A DNA stretch of 64,000 nucleotides from an uncultured bacterium (GTDB lineage: Bacteria > Planctomycetota > UBA1135 > GCA-002686595): assembly GCA_937905825.1 (NCBI GenBank), contig CALCXM010000183.1:1-64000 (forward strand), in the 5' to 3' direction. Both the position numbers and the translations under genes were made by a program. Under the pieces are notes generated by a model. That model saw nothing but the letters and a program-made list of their open reading frames with translations, had not been told where the DNA came from and did not search any database. The stretch's first letter is position 1. Every line of letters starts with the position of its first letter. Shown here one piece after another: positions 1-8,835 of this stretch.

Positions 1-60
1 GATGTGCGGCACCCGCTTGTTCATGAGCAACAACAAGGTGTGCGACACCGTATTGATTGC

Positions 61-2019
61 CTAGTCCTCCAGGCTATACATCGCCACGTAGCGCGGCATG
101 AGTTCGTCCACGGCCGCGCTGACTTCTGGGTCCGCACCGTACTCTTTGTAGCGGTTCAGCAGCTCCGCGGGGTCCACACTCAAGTTGTAGAGTTCGAACT
201 TCTTCTGCTGAATCACCGGGCCAGCTGGGTATTGCTTCTCATAGATGCGCAACAACTTCCAGTTGGCAGCGCTTGCCGAATAGGGTGCGCCGATCACGCA
301 CTGCTCATAGCCAAAGAATTCGGAGTTGACCGCTGCGATCCATCCGGGGTAGAAGCGTTGGTGATAGCTGTACTCGCGTCCCGCGGCGTTGCCCGTGAAG
401 AGGTTCTCGTAGAAGGAGCGACCGTCCACGCTATCGATGTCCTGGCCGAGAATCGCTTGCCAAGTATTCGGCGCGAGGAAGTCCAAGAACGTGTTGTAGA
501 AGTCAGTGGCCTCCACCAGTCGATCGCAGTCTGTGCCTCGCAAGGGGACGGGAATCGGCTTGCCCCAAACCAAGAGCGGAGTCAGGACGCCTTCGTCTTT
601 CACGGATCCCTTGGCATCCACCGGACTGTGGAAGGGCTCTCCATTCGGAGTGCCATCGCTTGTGGGCGGAATGACATGGGCGAACTTCTCACCGAGGTTC
701 TGTCCCGTGGGTCCGAACTCCTTGGTGTAGATCGGCTCCAGTTCGGCCGAAGCAGAACCGTTGTCCGAGTAGAGCATCCAGACCGTGTTGGCCGCCGCTT
801 CTGGGTGGTTCGTGTTGAGGTGCTCGTAGAACAGTTGCGTCAAGCTGTCGACGCACTCGAACATCGCGAGGGACCGTCGCCAAGCGACATTCACGGCCCC
901 TTCTTCCGTATAGGCGCCGATGCCGTCAAATGTCCCATTGCGGTCATAGCCACCCCCTGGCGAGACTTTTCCATCCTGCGAGACAGCCAGGGGAAGCAGC
1001 TGCTCGTAGGTGTAGGTGCTGTGCAACTTGACCGGACCCTGCCCGAAGTCCGGTCCAATGTTTTGGGCCATCGCCGGCAAGATGCCGTGGGGCATGTTGG
1101 CCCACCAATTGATGAAGAAGGGTTTGCCCTGGGCGATTTGCGCGTCCATCCAAGACACCATCTCCCCGTAAAGATCGGTGGGCGAAAATTGCCCGACCAT
1201 GGGATCGAGGGCCTGATCCTGCCCACCGTGCCCAGCGCTGAAGTAGTACGGGTAGTTGTAGTAGCCGAATCCAGGCGCGCCCGCACCGGAGCGCACGAAC
1301 TCGTGAGACTCATCGAAGCCGGCGATGTCCACCTGGGCCCGACGATTCACCACGGTGGACTCGTTCTGGTAGGAAAAGAGCTGGTACTTGCCAAAGGTGG
1401 CCATGGCGTGGGAAGTGCCCGCTGCTTTCGCCACCGCGGGCCAGGGGTTGTGAATCGGGAGGATCCCCTCGAAGAAGGGCACTTGATCCGGAGTGAAACT
1501 CGGAACGTCACCGATGCCGGTGCCATTGCGATGCAGGGGCGTGCGGTGCCCCATGCGCCCAGTCAGGATCGCGGCGCGCGTTGGCGCGCAGCGCGGATTG
1601 ACCCGGGCGTTGGTGAAACGCAAGGCCTCCCCCGAAGTGATCGAGTCCAGGAACGGCATGGCCGGATAGGGATAGCCATTCGGCCAACGATTCAAGTCGT
1701 CGTAACAAGGGAACTGCGAGCGCCCTGCATCGTCGAGCATGATCGCGATGAGGTTGGAGCGCTGCGGCGGCGAACCGGGAGCTGGCGTGCTCGTTGCTCC
1801 CGCGAAGGGCCCCGTGCTCCTCGCACTCGTCGCCCCCAGGGGACCTTGAACTGCCACTCCGCCCGAGCCAGAGCTCCGCGCGTCCCCGGGCACTCGCGGC
1901 GGCCCCTCGGAGCGCGTCCTTGTTTGTGCGCTAGGGCGCTGGGGCCACTCACTGCCAAACACCCAATGCCCTGCACAGGCGGCCAACAAGAGGGCCAAGC
2001 CCAACTTGCGCATCAACAT
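61..2019 (-). CDS. Sulfatase, probable lipoprotein (formylglycine-dependent)
   Basis: This is a 652-residue protein of the alkaline-phosphatase/sulfatase superfamily, expected to cleave sulfate esters, probably from sulfated polysaccharides. The N-terminus is a signal sequence ending in a lipobox-like LAAC (Cys15), so it is probably an outer- or inner-membrane lipoprotein. A low-complexity Ser/Gly/Pro linker follows up to about residue 88. The metal-binding DD pair lies in IMLDDAG near residue 96. The sulfatase signature CAPTRAAILTGR starts at Cys144; C-x-P-x-R is the site that formylglycine-generating enzyme oxidises. Start codons at 2019 or 2013 are both possible. The specific substrate cannot be told. 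Its neighbour dinB is unrelated. Confidence 0.9.
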   Translation of the reverse strand: MLMRKLGLALLLAACAGHWVFGSEWPQRPSAQTRTRSEGPPRVPGDARSSGSGGVAVQGPLGATSARSTGPFAGATSTPAPGSPPQRSNLIAIMLDDAGRSQFPCYDDLNRWPNGYPYPAMPFLDSITSGEALRFTNARVNPRCAPTRAAILTGRMGHRTPLHRNGTGIGDVPSFTPDQVPFFEGILPIHNPWPAVAKAAGTSHAMATFGKYQLFSYQNESTVVNRRAQVDIAGFDESHEFVRSGAGAPGFGYYNYPYYFSAGHGGQDQALDPMVGQFSPTDLYGEMVSWMDAQIAQGKPFFINWWANMPHGILPAMAQNIGPDFGQGPVKLHSTYTYEQLLPLAVSQDGKVSPGGGYDRNGTFDGIGAYTEEGAVNVAWRRSLAMFECVDSLTQLFYEHLNTNHPEAAANTVWMLYSDNGSASAELEPIYTKEFGPTGQNLGEKFAHVIPPTSDGTPNGEPFHSPVDAKGSVKDEGVLTPLLVWGKPIPVPLRGTDCDRLVEATDFYNTFLDFLAPNTWQAILGQDIDSVDGRSFYENLFTGNAAGREYSYHQRFYPGWIAAVNSEFFGYEQCVIGAPYSASAANWKLLRIYEKQYPAGPVIQQKKFELYNLSVDPAELLNRYKEYGADPEVSAAVDELMPRYVAMYSLED

Positions 2020-2421
2020 GTGCGGGCCTCATCTGCGGTTGCTCCACAGGCCCCGGGCCCGGATGCCCCGAAGAGCAGTTCACAGCTCCCATCCTTGATC
2101 AATTGCCTAGCAGCCTCTCGCATAGCATTGGACGCCTCCATGTTTCTCCCATTCCGAACACGGTGAGTGGACGGAGGACCTGCGGGTGGAAGGCTGCACC
2201 CAGGATAAGGCCATATCCCTATCCTGTCAGGGTCCTTCAAGAAAGCCTCCCTGTGGGGACTTGTAAGTAAATCCGCTGGAAAAGCACGCACGTGGCCCAA
2301 GTGCCGCAACCCGAGCCTGCCCTCACAGGCCCTGTTCAGCGGATGCTCACGAGCCAAGGGACTGGCTTCGATCCCGCTTCATTTGCAATTTGGGGCAACT
2401 CAAGCCCTGCCCCGGTTTGCC
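2020..2421. other. Intergenic gap between sulfatase and dinB
   Basis: These 402 bases hold no convincing gene. They cover the 3' flank of dinB and the 5' flank of the sulfatase, both read on the minus strand. A short stem (GGATA at 2203-2207 with TATCC at 2214-2218) is the only secondary structure I see, and it is too weak to call a terminator. The sulfatase promoter should lie here, but no clear -35/-10 pair stands out. Confidence 0.5.
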
Positions 2422-3654
2422 CTACTGGTCGCGACCGCGCGGGACCGGGCGACCGAGCAAACTCCCTGAAACCACCGCTCCCTTTCCGAACTTGCGACGC
2501 AACTTGTCGATGCCGGCGGTGGCCCGTTCGAGTTTCTTGGTGGCGGCTTGCCACTCCGCACGCTCATCGTCGCCGGCGGAGTCGAGCTCCCCAAACAAGG
2601 TGGTTTGAGTGGGCACGCGCACGTCCTCTAGATTCGAGACTTGAATGCCCACCAGGCGCATGGGTCCCGGGCGCACCCGTTCGAGCAGTTCCCGTGCCAC
2701 GGAATAAATGCGCGGACCGAGATTGGTGGCGGCGGACAGGCTCTTGGTGCGCGTCACCGTTTTGAAGTCGGGGTAGCGTACTTTGAGAGTCACCGTTCGG
2801 CCCCGCAAGCCCTTGCCGCGCAAGCCAAAGGCGACCTCTTCGCTGAACTGCAGAAGATAGACTCGCAGCTCATCTTGATCGTTGACATCTTCGGCGAAGG
2901 TTCGCTCACAGCCGTGGGACTTCTCTTCCCGGCGTGGATTCACCCGGCGCGCGTCCTTGCCGTGGGCCAAGTCGTGAATCCAGGCACCGCTGGCACCGAA
3001 CTCCTTCACGACCTCTTCATGGGAACGGGAGGCCAAGTCGCCCACCGTCGCAATTCCCATGGCGGCCAAGCGCTTGGCCGTGCGCTCGCCCACGCCGAAG
3101 ATCTTGGAGACGGGCAAGGGATCGATCACCGCGCGCACTTCGTCCGGTTGGATCACTCGGAAGCCATCGGGCTTGTCCAAGTCGGATGCGAGCTTCGCTA
3201 AGAACTTGGAAGGAGCGATGCCGACGGAGGCGACCAGCGCCGTCTCCCGCAGAATGTCCCGTTTGATCGCGCGTCCGATCTTGATGGCGTCCCCGTGCAA
3301 GCGCTCGCAACCGGCCACATCGAGGAAGGCTTCATCCAGAGAGAGCGGCTCCACCAGCGGCGTGTAGCTCTGGAAGACGCTCATGATCTGGCGCGAGGCT
3401 TCCGTGTAGCGCTCGAAATCCGGGGGCAGGATCACCAAATTCGGACAAAGTCGCTGGGCCACCGAGGTGGGCATGGCGCTGTGAACTCCGAACGTCCGAG
3501 CCTCATAACTCGCCGCTGAAATCACCCCGCGGCCCGCGGCGGGCCCCCCGACGCACACCGGCTTGCCCGCCAGATCGGGATTATCTCGCACTTCCACAGA
3601 GGCGTAAAACGCGTCCATGTCTACGTGCAGAGTGTGCAAGGCGGCGGTTTTCAT
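2422..3654 (-). CDS. dinB: DNA polymerase IV (Y-family translesion polymerase)
   Basis: A 410-residue Y-family polymerase that copies past damaged template bases. The N-terminal catalytic motif VDMDAFYASVE (about residues 11-21) and the second acidic motif SLDEAFLDV (about residues 104-112) supply the metal-binding carboxylates. The helix-hairpin-helix region (IFGVGERTAKRLAAMG) and a little-finger domain follow. Length is slightly above that of E. coli DinB, owing to a C-terminal extension ending in Arg- and Gly-rich sequence. The start at 3654 puts the first catalytic motif about 11 residues in, as usual for the family. It is transcribed divergently from oleA; the 96-bp gap must hold both promoters. 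Confidence 0.95.
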   Translation of the reverse strand: MKTAALHTLHVDMDAFYASVEVRDNPDLAGKPVCVGGPAAGRGVISAASYEARTFGVHSAMPTSVAQRLCPNLVILPPDFERYTEASRQIMSVFQSYTPLVEPLSLDEAFLDVAGCERLHGDAIKIGRAIKRDILRETALVASVGIAPSKFLAKLASDLDKPDGFRVIQPDEVRAVIDPLPVSKIFGVGERTAKRLAAMGIATVGDLASRSHEEVVKEFGASGAWIHDLAHGKDARRVNPRREEKSHGCERTFAEDVNDQDELRVYLLQFSEEVAFGLRGKGLRGRTVTLKVRYPDFKTVTRTKSLSAATNLGPRIYSVARELLERVRPGPMRLVGIQVSNLEDVRVPTQTTLFGELDSAGDDERAEWQAATKKLERATAGIDKLRRKFGKGAVVSGSLLGRPVPRGRDQ

Positions 3655-3739
3655 GGCTTTCAGAGTGCCCTGCTGCCTGCCCTTTCGTCAACCGCCGGCC
3701 TCTCCAATGCCTTGCGCATGGGCTTTTCTGGCCTATGCT

Positions 3740-3748
3740 CCCCCCCCC
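3740..3748 (+). repeat. Nine-cytosine homopolymer just upstream of oleA start
   Basis: A run of nine C residues ends two bases before the predicted oleA ATG at 3751. There is no Shine-Dalgarno sequence in this leader, and a TATGCT hexamer at 3734-3739 resembles a -10 element. A short or absent leader is therefore possible. Homopolymer tracts of this length can vary in length by slippage; whether this one does is unknown. Confidence 0.5.
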
Positions 3749-3750
3749 TC

Positions 3751-4785
3751 ATGCTATTCGAACACGTACATCTGGAGGCCTTCGGCCACGCCCTCCCCTC
3801 GGAAGTCACCACTTCCAAGCAGCTGGAGGAACAGCTCGCGCCGCTCTACGAGCGCTTGAGTCTCAACGTGGGCCGACTCGAACTGATGAGCGGCATCCTC
3901 GAACGCCGCCACTGGCCGGAGGGCACGCGCCCCAGCGAGGTGGCCACCCTGGCCGCGGAGGACGCCCTCGGGCGTTGCGACATCGACCGCTCGCGCATCG
4001 GAATGTTGGTGCACGCCGCGGTCTGCCGGGACTTCCTGGAACCCGCCACCGCCTCGGTGGTGCACGGCGCACTGGGCTTGCCGGAAACAGCGACGGCCTT
4101 TGACCTGTCCAACGCTTGCCTGGGCTTTGTCAACGCTATGGCGCTCGTGGCCCACGCGATCGAAACGGGCACGATCGAGGCCGGCATGGTGGTCGCGGGC
4201 GAAGACGGCGGACCTCTCGTGCGCCAAACGATTCGCGCTCTGTTGGACAATCCGGGCGTGGGACGTCGCGACGTCAAGTTGGCCTACGCCTCCCTGACCA
4301 TCGGTTCGGGAGCCGCTGCGTGCATCCTGACCCGGGACTCGATCTCGCGGGTGAAGCGCAAGTTGCTTGGCGGTATCTCGAAGGCAGCCACCCAACACGT
4401 GGGCCTTTGCCAAGGGGATCAAGTGGGTCGCGATGGGCCTTTGATGGAAACGGATTCAGAGGCACTCTTGATCGCAGGCAACAGCTTGGCCAAGCGAACA
4501 TGGACAGCCTTCCTGCGCCACATGCGTTGGGAGCAACCGGTCATCGATCGAGTCGTGACGCACCAGGTCGGCGCGGCACATCGCAAGCTGCTCTTGGAGA
4601 CCTTGAACATCAACCCCACCATCGACTACCCGACGGTGGCGCAACTGGGGAACATCGGTTCGGTTTCCTTGCCCCTGACCTACGACCTGGCGGAGCGCGC
4701 GGAGCACATCCAGCCCGGACAACGGGTCGCCTTGCTCGGAATTGGCAGCGGCTTGCACTGCTGCATGCTCGGCGTTCAAGCCTGA
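3751..4785 (+). CDS. oleA: OleA-type head-to-head acyl condensing enzyme (thiolase fold)
   Basis: 344-residue thiolase-superfamily protein. OleA joins two fatty acyl-CoA chains by a decarboxylative Claisen reaction to give a 2-alkyl-3-keto acid. The triad is Cys123 (NACLGF), His271 (THQVGA) and Asn301 (GNIGS). What separates it from FabH is Glu97 in CRDFLEPAT: it lies 26 residues before the active Cys, the same spacing as Glu117/Cys143 of Xanthomonas OleA, where that Glu is the second-subunit catalytic base. The presence of oleB, oleC and oleD downstream supports the call. I chose ATG 3751 because the protein then begins like the family; an in-frame upstream ATG at 3625 would add 42 atypical residues running into the dinB start. 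There is no clear ribosome-binding site. Confidence 0.88.
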   Translation: MLFEHVHLEAFGHALPSEVTTSKQLEEQLAPLYERLSLNVGRLELMSGILERRHWPEGTRPSEVATLAAEDALGRCDIDRSRIGMLVHAAVCRDFLEPATASVVHGALGLPETATAFDLSNACLGFVNAMALVAHAIETGTIEAGMVVAGEDGGPLVRQTIRALLDNPGVGRRDVKLAYASLTIGSGAAACILTRDSISRVKRKLLGGISKAATQHVGLCQGDQVGRDGPLMETDSEALLIAGNSLAKRTWTAFLRHMRWEQPVIDRVVTHQVGAAHRKLLLETLNINPTIDYPTVAQLGNIGSVSLPLTYDLAERAEHIQPGQRVALLGIGSGLHCCMLGVQA

Positions 4786-4853
4786 GCGAGGGCGCTCGCG
4801 GGCGACCCAAAGGCCCTAGATGGTGGGAGCTCCAGGACTTGTCTCCCCCCTGT

Positions 4854-4885
4854 AAAAGCAACATTCTGGGAGGCGTGCTTTTTTT
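4854..4885 (+). terminator. Possible intrinsic terminator after oleA
   Basis: AAAAGCA at 4854-4860 can pair with TGCTTTT at 4876-4882 across a 15-base loop. The 3' arm merges with a run of seven T residues (4879-4885) on the plus strand. The stem is AT-rich and short, so termination may be partial. If active, it would separate oleA from the regulator and FAS genes downstream. Confidence 0.4.
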
Positions 4886-5028
4886 AGAAGCTTGTGGCTA
4901 GACGTGGCCCTCGGACTGTGGTCTCTTTCTGCGCAGCCCACAGATATCAGGAAAATAAAATATTCCTAGAGTCTGAAGTGAGCCCTCCCTCAGGCACCGC
5001 AACGACCGCCCGCGCTCCAAGCGCCCCC

Positions 5029-5811
5029 ATGGCAAGCCCCCTCCCCACCCCGCACCCAGAAGCTTTTGAAGGCTTGGACGAGCAGCTCGCTGAGCAGCTC
5101 CCGACCTTCGAATTGTTCTTCAAGACCTTCGGGTTCAAGCGCATCCACGGACGCGTGTGGGGTTTGTTGGTGCTGGCCGGAGTGCCCCTATCGAGCAAGG
5201 ACATCTCGACTGCCCTGGAAGTGTCCCAGGGCGCGACGTCGAGCTGTTTGAACGAACTCGGCGAGTGGGGAGCGATCCGCACCGCATTCGATTCGAGCCA
5301 CCGTTGCCACGTGCACTCCCCCGTGGGCAACACGCTCTCGATTGTCGCGACAGTCTTTCGCCGTCGGGAACAGGTGGTGCTCGGCAAGTTGCGCCTGAGC
5401 GTCAGCAGGACCTTGGACTACGTGCGCAAGCGCTATGGCGACCGCGACCCGCGCGTGCTCACCCTGCGATCCATTCTCTCTTCCTGCGAAATCGCAGAGT
5501 CCGTCATGCAGCTGGTTTTCTCCTCCGTCGAGCGCGCGCTCGGGGACAGCGAAAGCCTGCTTTCCAAAGCGATCACCGCGGCCTTTAAGGTCGGCATTGC
5601 CGTCCCCGCCAAGGTGCTTAGTTGGAATGTCGATCACGGGGATCTGAACGGAAGAGTCAGTGACGCCGCGAACGGCGAACTCGGAGTTCATGAGCGTGTC
5701 GCCAGCGACGGCGAACAACGAGCATCGGAAGAACCCGCTGAAATCACCAGTGGCGCACAACCCGCGCCCTCCATCTCCCTTCCCCAATCTGAGGATTCGC
5801 CCCGTGGCTGA
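5029..5811 (+). CDS. GbsR/MarR-like winged-helix regulator
   Basis: About 260 residues. The segment GVPLSSKDISTALEVSQGATSSCLNELGEWGAI (split here only for naming) is a winged helix-turn-helix of the MarR/GbsR type. It is preceded by a helix (VWGLLVLAG) typical of GbsR-like proteins and followed by a helical dimerisation region. A repressor of the adjoining biosynthetic genes, perhaps sensing an acyl ligand, is an inference from position only. ATG 5029 is used; GTG 4978 would add 17 residues and neither has a good ribosome-binding site. The 3' end overlaps the fabF-like start by 8 bases. An imperfect inverted repeat (CTGTGG 4916-4921, CCACAG 4938-4943) and an AT-rich patch at 4950-4966 lie upstream and could be operator or promoter. 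Confidence 0.75.
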   Translation: MASPLPTPHPEAFEGLDEQLAEQLPTFELFFKTFGFKRIHGRVWGLLVLAGVPLSSKDISTALEVSQGATSSCLNELGEWGAIRTAFDSSHRCHVHSPVGNTLSIVATVFRRREQVVLGKLRLSVSRTLDYVRKRYGDRDPRVLTLRSILSSCEIAESVMQLVFSSVERALGDSESLLSKAITAAFKVGIAVPAKVLSWNVDHGDLNGRVSDAANGELGVHERVASDGEQRASEEPAEITSGAQPAPSISLPQSEDSPRG

Positions 5812-7036
5812 GCTTTCCCGCATTGTAATCACAGGCGTTGGCCTCACGAGCCCCAATGGCGACGACCTCGCCAGCTATCGGGCGAACTTGCTGAACGGCG
5901 TGTCTGGTGTGGAACCTTACGAGATTCGCCACATCGGCAAGACCCTTGCTGGCATCTGTCACTTCGACACTGGCAAGCATCAAAAGCGCAAGGAATTGCG
6001 CCGCGGCACCCGCGCTGGATCGATCTCGATCTATTGCGCGAACGAAGCCATGAACGATGCAGGCCTGGAGAAGGGCTACTACGCATCTGCGCGCACGGGC
6101 ATCTACGTGGGCATCACGGAACACGGCAACGTCGAGACGGAGAACGAGGTGCACGCCCTCGGCCAGTACGACAACGACGTCGCCTTTTGGTCCCACCACC
6201 ACAACCCGCGCACGGTGGCCAACAACCCGGCCGGCGAGGTGACCCTCAACATGGACCTGCACGGTCCGGCCTACTGCCTGGGCGGAGCCTGTGCCGCAGG
6301 CAACTTGGGCTTGATTCAAGCCATGCAAATGCTGCAGCTCGGTGACGTGGACATGGCCTTTGGTGGCGGTGTTTCCGAAAGCATTCACACCTTCGGCATC
6401 TTCGCTAGCTTCATGTCCCAGGGCGCTTTGGCGACCCACGCGGACCCCACCGCCGCTTCGCGTCCCTTCGACAAGGATCGCAATGGCATCGTGGTTTCCG
6501 AAGGCGGCTGCCTGTACGTGCTCGAGCGTTTGGAAGACGCCCAGAAGCGCGGCGCCAAGATCTACGGCGAAATCATCGGTCACGCGGTCAACTCCGACGC
6601 GGCGGATTTCGTGCTGCCCCTGCCCGAGCGCCAGAACCAGTGCATGCGCACGGCTCTCGATCGCGCAGGCATGTCCCCCGAGGACATTCACATCGTGAAC
6701 ACGCACGCCACCTCCACCAATCAGGGGGACATTCAGGAGTGCACTGCTGTGCGCGAAGTCTTCGGCGACTCGTCCAAGACGCGCATCAACAACACGAAAA
6801 GCTACATCGGTCACACCATGGGCGCCGCGGGCGCCCTTGAGTTGGCCGGGAACCTGCCGTCCTTCACGGACGGCATCGTTCACCCCACCATCAACGTGGA
6901 CAATCTGGATCCGGCTTGCGACATGCGCGGCTTGGTCCTGAACACCCCCGAGGATGTTGGACAAGTGGACACCATTTTGAACCTTTCATTCGGGATGCTG
7001 GGGATCAACTCCGCGGTCATTATCCGACGTTTCTAG
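5804..7036 (+). CDS. FabF-like 3-oxoacyl-ACP synthase (KAS II type)
   Basis: 410 residues, the usual FabF length. It should extend an acyl chain by condensing it with malonyl-ACP. The catalytic residues fall where FabF has them: Cys163 (GGACAAG), His301 (NTHATSTNQGD) and His337 (YIGHTMGAAG). The first His motif is unusual: family members mostly read NAHGTSTPxxD, while here Gly is replaced by Ala and the Pro is missing. GTG 5804 is chosen because GAGG lies 9 bases upstream (5791-5794) and the protein then starts at the conserved RIVITGVG strand. It overlaps the regulator stop by 8 bases, which suggests translational coupling. It is the first gene of the dedicated fatty-acid set. Confidence 0.9.
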   Translation: MAELSRIVITGVGLTSPNGDDLASYRANLLNGVSGVEPYEIRHIGKTLAGICHFDTGKHQKRKELRRGTRAGSISIYCANEAMNDAGLEKGYYASARTGIYVGITEHGNVETENEVHALGQYDNDVAFWSHHHNPRTVANNPAGEVTLNMDLHGPAYCLGGACAAGNLGLIQAMQMLQLGDVDMAFGGGVSESIHTFGIFASFMSQGALATHADPTAASRPFDKDRNGIVVSEGGCLYVLERLEDAQKRGAKIYGEIIGHAVNSDAADFVLPLPERQNQCMRTALDRAGMSPEDIHIVNTHATSTNQGDIQECTAVREVFGDSSKTRINNTKSYIGHTMGAAGALELAGNLPSFTDGIVHPTINVDNLDPACDMRGLVLNTPEDVGQVDTILNLSFGMLGINSAVIIRRF

Positions 7037-7062
7037 ACCCACCTTTCTTCAGGACCATTCCA

Positions 7063-7335
7063 ATGACTCGTGACGAGATCATCCTAGCCGTTAAGGACAT
7101 CATCACCACCATCGCCCCCGACGAGGACCTCGACGGGCTCAACAACACGGATCCGCTCCGGGACCAGATCGAGCTCGACTCGATGGACTTCCTGGACATC
7201 GTCATGGAGCTGCGCAAGCGCTATGGCGTCCAGGTTCCGGAAGAAGAGTACGGCGTGCTCAACACCCTCGACGGCTGTGCAGACTACTTGTTGCCCAAGC
7301 TCGAGGGTCAAGAGCTGAAGATGGTCAACGCGTAA
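7063..7335 (+). CDS. Dedicated acyl carrier protein
   Basis: A 90-residue acidic, helical protein carrying the phosphopantetheine attachment motif ELDSMDFLDIV. The modified Ser is in DSM, where the housekeeping ACP normally has DSL. It would hold the growing acyl chain as a thioester for the enzymes encoded around it. ATG 7063 has AGGA upstream and gives normal ACP length. It lies 26 bp after the fabF-like gene and 32 bp before the first FAD oxidoreductase gene. The variant motif and the phosphopantetheinyl transferase encoded in the same operon suggest a pathway-specific carrier rather than the general ACP. Confidence 0.9.
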   Translation: MTRDEIILAVKDIITTIAPDEDLDGLNNTDPLRDQIELDSMDFLDIVMELRKRYGVQVPEEEYGVLNTLDGCADYLLPKLEGQELKMVNA

Positions 7336-7367
7336 GACCAAAGGGAATCCCCCACTCTAGCTGACTC

Positions 7368-8768
7368 ATGTCCAACGCCCGTTACGACACCATCATTATC
7401 GGCGCGGGCATGAGCGGCCTGGCTGCCGGTATCCGGCTCGCGCAGTACGATCAGCGCGTCCTGATACTGGAGAAGCACTACCTTTGGGGTGGGCTGAATT
7501 CCTTCTACAAGCGAGCGGGCCGACGCTTTGATGTCGGCCTGCACGCTTTGACCAACTACGTGCCGAAGGGCACGAAGGGTGCGCCGCTTTCCAAGCTGCT
7601 GCGTCAATTGCGACTGCGGCACGATGATTTGGAGCTGGCTCCCCAGTCGTACTCGGAGATCGCTTTCCCCGGGACGAAGCTGCGTTTCAGCAACGACTTC
7701 GAGTTGTTTCGCAGTGAAGTGCACGAGCGCTTCCCCCATCAAATAGAAGCCTTCGAACGTCTCGTGGCCGAACTCGATGCCTACGACATGTTCAGCCCGC
7801 CGGACACGGACATCAGTGCCCGGGAAGTGCTGAAGGACTTCATCTCCGAACCTCTCTTGGTGGAGATGTTGCTTTGCCCGCTCTGCTACTACGGCAGCGC
7901 ACGCGAAGGCGACGTGGACTGGTACCAGTTCGCGATTCTCTTCAAGAGTCTGTTCAACGAAGGCTTCGCCCGTCCGGAGGGTGGCATCAAGCCCTTGCTG
8001 GACCTCTTGATCAAACGCTTTGCAGAGCTCGGTGGCGAGCTGCGCATGCGCACGGGTGTCGATGCCATCGTGCACAAGGACGGCGAGTGCCAAGGGGTTC
8101 GTCTGGCCGATGGGACCGAACTCGAAGCCAACTGTGTGTTGTCCTCCGCCGGTTGGGCCGAGACCATGCGCATGACCGGCGACGAGCTCTACGACACCCA
8201 CGTAAACGAAGAGGAGATCGGCAAGCTGTCCTTCATCGAGACGATCTTTGTGATGGACAAGACCCCGGCGCAACTCGGGCACGACACCACGATTGTCTTC
8301 TTCAACGACTCCACTGAGTTTGACTATCAGCGTCCGAAGACCCTGATCGACCCGCGCAGTGGGGTCATTTGTTGCCCGAACAACTACCAGGCAAAAACCC
8401 CGCTCAAGGACGGTCTGTACCGGGTCACGACCCTCGCCAACTACGATCGTTGGAAGGAACTGTCCCCCGAAGCCTACTCGGAGGCCAAGCTGCAGTCCGT
8501 CGAAGCCGCCCTGCAGACCGCGGCGCCCTTCAGTTTTGACCCTCGTCCCCACGAGATCGAACGGGACTGCTTCACGCCACTCACTGTGGAACGCTTCACG
8601 GGTAAGATGGCAGGGGCTGTTTACGGTGCGAGCCGCAAGCGCCTCGATGGCCGCACCCCCTTAGAAAATTTGCACATCATCGGAACGGACCAGGGCTTGC
8701 TGGGCGTGACGGGTTCCATGCTTTCGGGCATCTCCATCGCCAACCGCTACGCCCTCGTTCCGAACTAA
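7368..8768 (+). CDS. CrtI-like FAD-dependent oxidoreductase, first copy
   Basis: 466 residues. The N-terminal dinucleotide-binding motif [13 protein letters not shown] (about residues 9-21) with the acidic end of the second strand (ILEKH) marks an FAD-binding Rossmann fold. The C-terminal [16 protein letters not shown] is the second flavin-contact segment of the phytoene desaturase/retinol saturase family. These enzymes desaturate, isomerise or saturate long polyene chains. No phytoene synthase or other carotenoid gene is nearby, and the gene sits between an ACP and a FabG. Action on an ACP-bound or free acyl chain is therefore my inference. Similar FAD proteins occur in the fatty-acid clusters proposed for ladderane synthesis in anammox bacteria. 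Confidence 0.85.
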   Translation: MSNARYDTIIIGAGMSGLAAGIRLAQYDQRVLILEKHYLWGGLNSFYKRAGRRFDVGLHALTNYVPKGTKGAPLSKLLRQLRLRHDDLELAPQSYSEIAFPGTKLRFSNDFELFRSEVHERFPHQIEAFERLVAELDAYDMFSPPDTDISAREVLKDFISEPLLVEMLLCPLCYYGSAREGDVDWYQFAILFKSLFNEGFARPEGGIKPLLDLLIKRFAELGGELRMRTGVDAIVHKDGECQGVRLADGTELEANCVLSSAGWAETMRMTGDELYDTHVNEEEIGKLSFIETIFVMDKTPAQLGHDTTIVFFNDSTEFDYQRPKTLIDPRSGVICCPNNYQAKTPLKDGLYRVTTLANYDRWKELSPEAYSEAKLQSVEAALQTAAPFSFDPRPHEIERDCFTPLTVERFTGKMAGAVYGASRKRLDGRTPLENLHIIGTDQGLLGVTGSMLSGISIANRYALVPN

Positions 8769-8835
8769 ACCGGCCGGGACAATTCAAGGGCAGCCAATAC
8801 GGCCCGCCTCCCCCGCCGCACCGAGACCGATCCCC

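Noticed and set aside
4-2166. Long plus-strand open frame opposite the first sulfatase.
   Set aside because: It is antisense to a gene with clear sulfatase motifs; its translation is Arg, Val and His rich, as expected of a high-GC shadow frame.
3751-4785. Annotation as FabH (KAS III).
   Set aside because: FabH shares the Cys-His-Asn triad, but Glu97 at the OleA-specific spacing and the oleBCD genes favour OleA.
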